A DNA stretch of 9,233 bases, from contig CAYNAW010000051.1 in assembly GCA_964395545.1 (NCBI GenBank), forward strand, positions 1 to 9,233, read 5' to 3'. Of this stretch, positions 1 to 4,637 are shown piece by piece; positions within the stretch are counted from its first letter, which is position 1; every line of letters starts with the position of its first letter. Source of the stretch: CAYGVX01 sp964395545. GTDB taxonomy: Archaea; Thermoproteota; Bathyarchaeia; Bathyarchaeales; SOJC01. The notes under the pieces are model-generated. The model was not told the origin of the DNA, searched no databases, and saw only the letters and a list, made by a program, of their open reading frames with translations. Both the position numbers and the translations under genes were made by a program.

Positions 1-12
1 TGCTTAGACAGG

Positions 13-20
13 CTTATATT
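13..20 (+). promoter_or_regulatory. Putative TATA box of moaA
   Basis: CTTATATT is a good match to an archaeal TATA box. It lies about 45 bases before the moaA ATG, which would put transcription start near position 43 and leave a leader of about 20 bases. No clear Shine-Dalgarno site lies in that leader. The moaA frame is open back to the window edge, so the promoter call rests only on the box and its distance. Confidence 0.4.
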
Positions 21-62
21 GCCCGAAGCCGGTCACATCGTGAAGCATACTCGGGAAACGCA

Positions 63-1037
63 ATGATTAAGGACAATTTTGGCCGCCCGGTTTTGAACCT
101 GCGGATTTCGATTACTCAACGCTGTAACCTCCACTGCCCGTACTGCCACCGGGAAGGCCAAGAGCAGACGGCCACGGCCTCGGCGGTTGAAATGACGGCC
201 GCCGAGATAGCCCGCCTGGTAAAGATAGCCATCAGTCTAGGTATAGGCCGGGTGAAGCTGACGGGCGGCGAACCTCTGCTCAGAAAAGATGTCTTGGACA
301 TCGTCAAGAGCCTAGCGAGTCTGCAGGGCTTGCTGGACCTGTCGATGACGACCAACGGAACGCTCCTGCGCCACGTAGCGAAGGATTTGCGGGACGGTGG
401 GTTGATGCGCGTCAACGTCAGCTTGCCCACCTTGAAAGACGACGTGTACAGCCGACTGATGGGCGGAAAACTGCGCGAGGTCCTGGCAGGAATTACCGCG
501 GCGGTGGAGGCGGGCTTGACGCCGGTGAAGTTGAACATGCTGATTTTGGCGGGCGTGAATGAGGACGAGATTCCCGTGATGGTGCAGTTTGCCCAACAGA
601 GCGGGACGCTGGTGCAGCTGATAGAGCTGGAACCCGTGAACATCAGTGAGGCGTACTACGCACGGTACCACTTCCCGCTGGAGCAGGTGGAAGCCGACCT
701 GACGCGACAGGCGGTCCGCGTGGACGTGAGAGAGTACATGCAGAACCGGCGCATTTATCAGCTGCCTGACGGAAGAGTCGAGGTTATTCGCCCCATCGAG
801 AACACCGAGTTCTGCGCCCACTGCACGCGACTGCGGGTGACGAGCGATGGAAAGCTGAAGCCTTGCCTGATGGTTAACCAGGGCCTAAGGGACGTTTTGA
901 CACCCCTGAGAACGGGGGCGACCGATGAAGAGCTTACGGACCTCTTCACCGAGGTCTGCAAGAAGAGAGAACCCTACTACCGGGGACCAGCACGCCGACA
1001 GGAGAGAGAAGGAACCGTGACCAAGACGGTAACCTGA
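63..1037 (+). CDS. moaA: GTP 3',8-cyclase MoaA (radical SAM, molybdenum cofactor step 1)
   Basis: MoaA converts GTP to (8S)-3',8-cyclo-7,8-dihydroguanosine 5'-triphosphate, the first committed step of molybdopterin synthesis in the cytoplasm. The 324-residue length is normal for the family. The N-terminus IKDNFGRPVLNLRIS is typical of MoaA and supports the ATG at 63. The radical SAM cluster ligands are C21, C25 and C28 in CNLHCPYCHREG; the YCHREG form is typical of archaea. TGGEP at 67-71 is the SAM-binding glycine motif. The second 4Fe-4S cluster, which binds GTP, has ligands C251, C254 and C268, with the basic CTRLRVTSDGKLKPCL segment around them. The protein ends in TVTKTVT rather than the Gly-Gly tail seen in well-studied MoaA proteins. 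It converges on rfcL and no other moa gene is in view. Confidence 0.92.
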   Translation: MIKDNFGRPVLNLRISITQRCNLHCPYCHREGQEQTATASAVEMTAAEIARLVKIAISLGIGRVKLTGGEPLLRKDVLDIVKSLASLQGLLDLSMTTNGTLLRHVAKDLRDGGLMRVNVSLPTLKDDVYSRLMGGKLREVLAGITAAVEAGLTPVKLNMLILAGVNEDEIPVMVQFAQQSGTLVQLIELEPVNISEAYYARYHFPLEQVEADLTRQAVRVDVREYMQNRRIYQLPDGRVEVIRPIENTEFCAHCTRLRVTSDGKLKPCLMVNQGLRDVLTPLRTGATDEELTDLFTEVCKKREPYYRGPARRQEREGTVTKTVT

Positions 1038-1056
1038 GCTAGCCTCGTTTCTGTCA

Positions 1057-1065
1057 TTCTTTTTC
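1057..1065 (+). terminator. T-rich terminator-like tract after moaA
   Basis: TTCTTTTTC begins 20 bases after the moaA stop. Archaeal RNA polymerase often stops at T-rich tracts without needing a hairpin, so this is a plausible 3' end for moaA transcription. It sits in the 53-base gap between the convergent genes. No equivalent T tract is seen for the opposite strand, so where rfcL transcription ends is unclear. Confidence 0.35.
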
Positions 1066-1090
1066 GACGGTCGAAGCTTGACCGGCTCAT

Positions 1091-2356
1091 TCATTTCGAA
1101 GATTTCAGTATTGCCTTCGTCTGCCTCTTGCCCCCGGCTAGGTAGCCCACTTCCTCCACGTTGAAGTCAAACCAGTCCGCGAGGCCCGATGCCATCTGCG
1201 CGTTACTCTCAAAAATGACCTTCACGTAGGGCAAAACGTCTTTCTGGGCCACGGCGACTGACACGTGCATACGTCGCTTAATCTTGCCACCGATCTCTTT
1301 CTTCATGGCTCGTTCGGCCCGGCTTCGCGACAGCGCCATGATGCGTTGCGGGAACCGAAAGGGCACCCACCCCGAGGGCTTCGACTTGACTCGGGCCATC
1401 GCGACGCCCGCGGTCATGAAGTCGATCACGTATCGGGTCAGCTTCCACTCCTGCGTGCTCCGGATGCGTCCCCGGTACAGGTCGGCTTCGGCTAGGGCGT
1501 CCATGGCGCGGGCGAGCTCGCTTGGCACGTTGAAGTGGTAGGGCATGTTCTCGTAGATCCACTCGAAAAGCATGTCCGGGTCAACGTCAACCGAGTCGAC
1601 TGCGCGCTTGGCTGTGTCACACGTCTTGCCGTAGAGCACCACGCCCAAAATGTTGAAGATAACGTCCTTGCGATCCCGGTAGGCCAGCCACGACACGTCG
1701 TCATACGTGAGCGTCGTCTTTCCCTGGGCTAAGGCTTGCAGGTCGTTGACTGCTGAGCGCACATCGCCTTCGCTACGCTGCGCGATGAACTTTAAAGCTT
1801 GTTCCTCAGCTTCGATGCCCTCGCCTGCGCAGATTTTCTGCAAGTGCTTTAGCACTTCGCCGGCCGGAGGCTTCTTGAACTCGAGTACAAGGTATTTCTT
1901 TTTGTCCCTGAAGGCTACGAACTTCTTGTCCCAGAAATCGTTGGCGGTCAGGACTATGGGGCACCGAGCATCCTTGATTATGTCCGTGATTGCCGGGACC
2001 GCGCCCTTGTCCACGGTGCCGTAGACGCCGTCCATCTCGTCTAAGAGGATGACGCGTTTCTTGCCGAAGAAGGTGCCGTACTGCGCGGCTAAGCCGGCGA
2101 ACTGCCGTATCTTCTCTTCAGTGCGGTAGTCGCTGGCGTTCTTTTCGATGAGTTCTAGTCCCAGGTCGCTAGCTAAGGCTTCGACCGTCACTGTCTTCCC
2201 GATGCCTGGCGGACCGTAAAGGAAGGCCGCTCTCTGAGGCGGAATTCCCCTGTCCCAAGACGTGAGCCACTTCGCGAAGCTGCTGATGGCGTCGCGGTTT
2301 CCAACAACGTCGGCTAACGTTCTAGGCTTATACTTGACCGTCCACGCCGTGTACAC
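1091..2356 (-). CDS. rfcL: Replication factor C large subunit (clamp loader)
   Basis: RFC-L is the single large AAA+ subunit of the archaeal clamp loader; with RFC-S it opens PCNA and loads it on primed DNA. In the 421 residues I see the N-terminal WTVKYKPRTLADVVG motif (about 5-19), Walker A GPPGIGKT (48-55), NASD (73-76), Walker B VILLDEMD (102-109), sensor 1 TAND (137-140) and sensor 2 EGDVRSAVNDLQ around R200. The collar domain follows from about 230. The start is GTG at 2356: it gives the expected N-terminus and lies 6 bases past the rfcS stop. The nearest SD-like sequence is a weak GGGTGG across the rfcS stop region, so translation is probably coupled to rfcS. The C-terminus, KRQTKAILKSSK, lacks the QxxLxxFF-type PCNA-binding motif found at the end of many archaeal RFC-L proteins. 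Confidence 0.95.
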   Translation of the reverse strand: MYTAWTVKYKPRTLADVVGNRDAISSFAKWLTSWDRGIPPQRAAFLYGPPGIGKTVTVEALASDLGLELIEKNASDYRTEEKIRQFAGLAAQYGTFFGKKRVILLDEMDGVYGTVDKGAVPAITDIIKDARCPIVLTANDFWDKKFVAFRDKKKYLVLEFKKPPAGEVLKHLQKICAGEGIEAEEQALKFIAQRSEGDVRSAVNDLQALAQGKTTLTYDDVSWLAYRDRKDVIFNILGVVLYGKTCDTAKRAVDSVDVDPDMLFEWIYENMPYHFNVPSELARAMDALAEADLYRGRIRSTQEWKLTRYVIDFMTAGVAMARVKSKPSGWVPFRFPQRIMALSRSRAERAMKKEIGGKIKRRMHVSVAVAQKDVLPYVKVIFESNAQMASGLADWFDFNVEEVGYLAGGKRQTKAILKSSK

Positions 2357-2362
2357 GAGGGG

Positions 2363-3331
2363 TTAGCCACCCTTGAGCTCATGACCGGCTTCCGCCAGCC
2401 GCGCCAGCAGCGCACTCAGCTGCACTTCCTCGTCTGCCCCTTCAATAAGTCGGAAGTCCACCTCGCCCACGATGCCCGCCAGCTTGATCTTCCACTTCTC
2501 AGGAATGCCAAGACGGAAGAGCTCAGAGTGAATCTGCTTCACCACGTCGCTTCCAGCCACCCCGTACTTCGTTATCATCTCGCGCAGTTGCTTCCGTGCT
2601 TCCACAAAATCGCCTTCCATAGCGGTCTTTATCATCGCGTGAACGTCGGCGGGATTTGCACGTCCTATCACCGAGTATACTGTCTCCGAGTCTACGGGCT
2701 TTTCGAGGGAGGCTGCTGCCTGGAGCGAGTTAATGGCTTTGCGCAGGTCGCCGCCGCAGACGTCGTACACCGCTTCCAACCCGTCCTTCGCCAAGTCGAC
2801 TTTCTCGTGTTGCGCGATGTACTTGAGGTATGTGTCCTGCTCCTCTCGCGGGAGATAGGTGAAGCGGAACGGCGCGCAGCGGCTCTGGATCGGCTCGATG
2901 ATCTTGCCACTGTAGTTGGCGATGAGGATGAACCGGCAGGACCCCGTGTACCGTTCCATCGTTCGCCGGAGCGCCTGCTGCGCGTCGCCGGTCATGTTGT
3001 CCGCCTCATCGAGAATCAGGATTTTGAAGGGAATCTCGCCGAGCGTCCGCACCCGCGCGAAGGTCTTCACGGTCTCCCGAACCACGTTGATGCCCCGCTC
3101 GTCGCTGGCGTTCAACTCCATCAGATTTTCCCGGTACGCCTCACCGTAGAGGTCGTGCGCCAAGCACAACGCGGCCGTCGTCTTGCCCGTGCCCGGCGGA
3201 CCAGCAAAGATGCAGTGCGGCACGTTGCGGGCTTTCACGAAGCTGGCGAGGCGTTCCACGATCTCCTTCTGGTCGACGATTTGGCCGAGGGTTCTGGGAC
3301 GGTATTTTTCCGCCCACATCTCGAAACTCAA
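2363..3331 (-). CDS. rfcS: Replication factor C small subunit (clamp loader)
   Basis: RFC-S forms the four small AAA+ positions of the archaeal RFC pentamer, which loads PCNA. The 322-residue length is typical. Motifs seen are WAEKYRPRTLGQIV (6-19), Walker A GPPGTGKT (44-51), ELNASDERG (72-80), Walker B ILILDEAD (104-111), sensor 1 N139, the SRC arginine finger (S150-R151-C152) that reaches the neighbouring subunit's ATP, and sensor 2 GGDLRKAIN (193-201, R197). The C-terminal collar follows. The chosen start is TTG at 3331, with AAGGAG 8 bases upstream. An ATG four codons inside (3319) is possible but sits 15 bases from the nearest GGAG. The gene leads a two-gene operon with rfcL. No intein interrupts the Walker A region, a common insertion site in other archaea. 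Confidence 0.96.
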   Translation of the reverse strand: MSFEMWAEKYRPRTLGQIVDQKEIVERLASFVKARNVPHCIFAGPPGTGKTTAALCLAHDLYGEAYRENLMELNASDERGINVVRETVKTFARVRTLGEIPFKILILDEADNMTGDAQQALRRTMERYTGSCRFILIANYSGKIIEPIQSRCAPFRFTYLPREEQDTYLKYIAQHEKVDLAKDGLEAVYDVCGGDLRKAINSLQAAASLEKPVDSETVYSVIGRANPADVHAMIKTAMEGDFVEARKQLREMITKYGVAGSDVVKQIHSELFRLGIPEKWKIKLAGIVGEVDFRLIEGADEEVQLSALLARLAEAGHELKGG

Positions 3332-3339
3332 TTTCTCCG

Positions 3340-3345
3340 CTCCTT
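3340..3345 (-). promoter_or_regulatory. Shine-Dalgarno site deciding the TTG start of rfcS
   Basis: On the minus strand this reads AAGGAG, with 8 bases between it and the TTG codon, which is ideal spacing. A second GGAG at 3335-3338 is only 3 bases from TTG. The first site is the reason for preferring TTG over the in-frame ATG at 3319. Confidence 0.6.
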
Positions 3346-3369
3346 TTCTGAGTTATAGGAAGGTTTCGG

Positions 3370-3377
3370 ATAAATAG
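3370..3377 (-). promoter_or_regulatory. Putative TATA box of the rfcS-rfcL operon
   Basis: The minus strand reads CTATTTAT about 40 bases before the rfcS TTG. Transcription would start near 3348, just ahead of the AAGGAG site, giving a short leader of about 17 bases. The same A/T block read on the plus strand (GGATAAATAG) is also TATA-like, so its direction is not certain from sequence alone. Confidence 0.4.
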
Positions 3378-3392
3378 CTACTGCTCCCGGCG

Positions 3393-3451
3393 GGCCACTT
3401 GCGGGTGGATAGGTCTTCCAAGCCCTGTACGTTGTATGCGCCCGCGTGGCC
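3393..3451. repeat. GC-rich imperfect inverted repeat (long stem-loop) upstream of rfcS
   Basis: GGCCAC (3393-3398) pairs perfectly with GTGGCC (3446-3451), and GCGGG (3401-3405) pairs with CCCGC (3441-3445). Only a two-base TT bulge separates the two helices on the 5' side. A U-G and a G-C pair can extend the inner helix, giving about 13 pairs around a loop of about 31 bases. It lies in the divergent region just upstream of the rfcS TATA box. It could be a structured small RNA, the leader of a transcript, or a protein-binding element. I could not fit it to a tRNA, C/D-box or H/ACA-box RNA. Confidence 0.5.
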
Positions 3452-3514
3452 GATGGAAGATGCAGATGAGACGCATTGATTACAGACTTGTATTGTTGAT
3501 TCATACCTCTTAAG

Positions 3515-3526
3515 TAGCACGTGCTA
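3515..3526. repeat. Perfect 12-bp palindrome TAGCACGTGCTA, possible operator
   Basis: The 12 bases read the same on both strands. They lie 34-46 bases before the ATG of the membrane-protein gene at 3561 and overlap the end of a weak TATA-like CTTAAGTA (3509-3516). A dimeric regulator bound here would cover the promoter of the surface locus. No regulator gene is in the window, so the operator role is inferred from symmetry and position. Confidence 0.35.
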
Positions 3527-3560
3527 GAATGTGAACCACACCGAGTGTTGAGACTGTCCG

Positions 3561-4046
3561 ATGAGCCTTGCGTTGCTACCTGAGTTCTTTGTCTTCCTAG
3601 GGGTCGACGTCTTCGTAGCGATGAGCCTCCTCGCATGCTTGTTGGATGACTATTTCCCCAAAACTCTACCTTACGTCTTCCAAGCCGCTGCAATCGGCGG
3701 CTACGTGCATCTCCTGATTAGCCGAGAGTTTTTCACGGTCTTCGGTGACGCGATGCGGTTCTGGTACTGCATGCTCTACCTGGCAGTCGCCTTGGCCAAC
3801 ATCGTCGCCATGAACGTCTACCTTGCCCTCATCAAGAAACATTGGACTCTGGCCAAGGTCTTCTCAGGCACTGTGGTGTTCCCAACGTTGCTGATTTCAG
3901 GCTTCTTCGTCTCCGACTATGCCAGCCAAGTCGCGGGCGTCTACCTATTCCAACTGGCTATGCTTTTCAGCGCACTCGTTCTCGGACTGTTTCTAGCGGT
4001 ATTCCTGAGTTCCCGAATCATGGGAAGAGGCCTAAAGAGGAGGTGA
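3561..4046 (+). CDS. Five-helix membrane protein of unknown function, first gene of the surface locus
   Basis: I do not recognise the family. The 161-residue protein is mostly hydrophobic, with likely membrane helices at about 9-28, 37-53, 68-91, 102-118 and 124-149, and a basic tail (SRIMGRGLKRR) expected on the cytoplasmic side. No enzyme motif is visible; in particular I see no Ser/Lys pair of a type I signal peptidase and no GxGD-type prepilin peptidase motif. The ATG at 3561 is the first possible start after an in-frame TGA at 3549-3551. It has no Shine-Dalgarno site, so the mRNA may be leaderless or have a short leader. Its last codons contain the strong ribosome site of the pilin-like gene, whose ATG lies 4 bases after this stop, so the two are probably co-transcribed and translationally coupled. 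A role in export or assembly of the next proteins is inferred from position only. Confidence 0.75.
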   Translation: MSLALLPEFFVFLGVDVFVAMSLLACLLDDYFPKTLPYVFQAAAIGGYVHLLISREFFTVFGDAMRFWYCMLYLAVALANIVAMNVYLALIKKHWTLAKVFSGTVVFPTLLISGFFVSDYASQVAGVYLFQLAMLFSALVLGLFLAVFLSSRIMGRGLKRR

Positions 4047-4047
4047 T
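4039..4047 (+). promoter_or_regulatory. Near-perfect Shine-Dalgarno site of the pilin-like gene
   Basis: GGAGGTGAT matches the complement of the archaeal 16S rRNA 3' end. It spans the last codons and TGA stop (4044-4046) of the upstream gene and sits correctly for the ATG at 4051. It is the strongest ribosome site in the window, consistent with high expression of the protein that follows. Confidence 0.75.
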
Positions 4048-4050
4048 TAG

Positions 4051-4599
4051 ATGAATCGAATGTTTACCAAGTCCGCCAAAATGCTGGTTCTAACCCTGGT
4101 GTCAGTTCTTGTCCTCTCGGCAACTGCCGCAGTCTACTATTCGCTGGAAATGACCTCAACTATCACAACTGCAGCGAACGATGTGTACTTCGTGAAAGGA
4201 CCGGATAACGCTACAGCCGGCGTTAGCCTCTTCAACGACAACAAGAGTGCCAGACTCACATTGCTCAAAGCCTACCCGAACATGTCCATGACCTACGATG
4301 ATCCAATCAGAATCAGAAATAACCACACAGACACCCCCTACAACATTAGGCTAAGACCTGTAACCCGATTAGGGAACGCCGCTCACTTCGTGTACATCAA
4401 TTTCACGTTGCAGACTTCGACCAAGGTATCCCTGAATTACACATCGAATGGAGTAACATGGACCGACCCGTCCACAACCGGTTTCATACAAGTGAGTGCA
4501 AACACGGAGTACACAATTGTCGTTCAAACAATGGCCAACGCTACTGCCACTTCTGGACAAACAGCGACCATCGAGATAGCTGTCGATATCGAACAGTAA
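4051..4599 (+). CDS. Secreted pilin-like protein, TasA/AbpA (camelysin-type) fold suspected
   Basis: The 182-residue protein has a basic N-terminus (MNRMFTKSAK), a hydrophobic stretch at about 11-26 and a likely signal peptidase I site after A24-T25-A26. The mature part begins AVYYSLEMTSTITTAAND. It is rich in alternating hydrophobic residues (beta structure), has seven N-glycosylation sequons (N53, N64, N77, N91, N117, N129, N163), no cysteine and no second membrane anchor. This layout resembles TasA of Bacillus and AbpA, the bundling pilin of Pyrobaculum, where an N-terminal strand completes the sheet of the next subunit. I recognise the layout, not a specific homologue, so the pilin role is inference. 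It could instead be an S-layer or matrix protein. It is coupled to the membrane-protein gene before it and shares its N- and C-terminal motifs with the large protein after it. Confidence 0.8.
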   Translation: MNRMFTKSAKMLVLTLVSVLVLSATAAVYYSLEMTSTITTAANDVYFVKGPDNATAGVSLFNDNKSARLTLLKAYPNMSMTYDDPIRIRNNHTDTPYNIRLRPVTRLGNAAHFVYINFTLQTSTKVSLNYTSNGVTWTDPSTTGFIQVSANTEYTIVVQTMANATATSGQTATIEIAVDIEQ

Positions 4600-4607
4600 T
4601 CTCCCTC

Positions 4608-4617
4608 TTTTTCTTTT
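4608..4617 (+). terminator. T-rich tract between pilin-like gene and large surface gene
   Basis: TTTTTCTTTT starts 9 bases after the pilin-like gene's stop and ends 20 bases before the next start. It looks like an archaeal U-tract terminator. Partial termination here would make more of the small subunit than of the large one. Confidence 0.4.
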
Positions 4618-4623
4618 GTCTCA

Positions 4624-4633
4624 GGGGACGATC
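4624..4633 (+). promoter_or_regulatory. Shine-Dalgarno-like site for the TTG start of the large surface gene
   Basis: GGGGACGATC matches GGAGGTGATC at 7 of 10 positions and lies 4 bases before TTG at 4638. From its first base the TTG is 14 bases away, against 12 for the strong site of the preceding gene. It supports TTG 4638 over GTG 4644, though weakly. Confidence 0.4.
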
Positions 4634-4637
4634 ACGC

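Noticed and set aside
116..821. Two minus-strand frames (175 and 169 codons) opposite moaA
   Set aside because: They are low-complexity shadows of moaA with no family signature.
1063..1075. TTCGAC-G-GTCGAA inverted repeat as an intrinsic terminator between moaA and rfcL
   Set aside because: A one-base loop is not workable, the T tract lies before rather than after it for moaA, and no T tract follows on the minus strand. It is probably chance.
2381..3358. Long plus-strand open frame (325 codons) antisense to rfcS
   Set aside because: It is rich in His, Arg and Val, has no recognisable motif, and lies wholly opposite the clear rfcS gene. Such shadow frames are common in GC-rich genes.
3385..3480. 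tRNA or C/D-box RNA in the rfcS upstream region
   Set aside because: The segment TGGCCGATGG resembles a D arm, but no T-arm GTTCRAATC or matching acceptor stem is present. ATGAG-like boxes do not form a full C/D pair set.
3328..3693. Minus-strand frame of 121 codons running from the rfcS start through the upstream region
   Set aside because: It overlaps the rfcS start and the opposite-strand membrane-protein gene, is Arg/Ser-rich with no motif, and would include the rfcS promoter and ribosome site.
3561..4046. SipW-type signal peptidase identity for the five-helix protein
   Set aside because: The neighbour of a TasA-like gene is often such a peptidase, but no catalytic Ser-x-x-Pro region or Lys segment and no extracellular beta domain is visible; the protein is almost all membrane helices.
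4458..4637. ATG 4458 as start of the large surface gene
   Set aside because: It would overlap the pilin-like gene by about 140 bases and add 60 residues ahead of an obvious signal peptide. TTG 4638 has an SD-like site and puts the signal peptide at the N-terminus.
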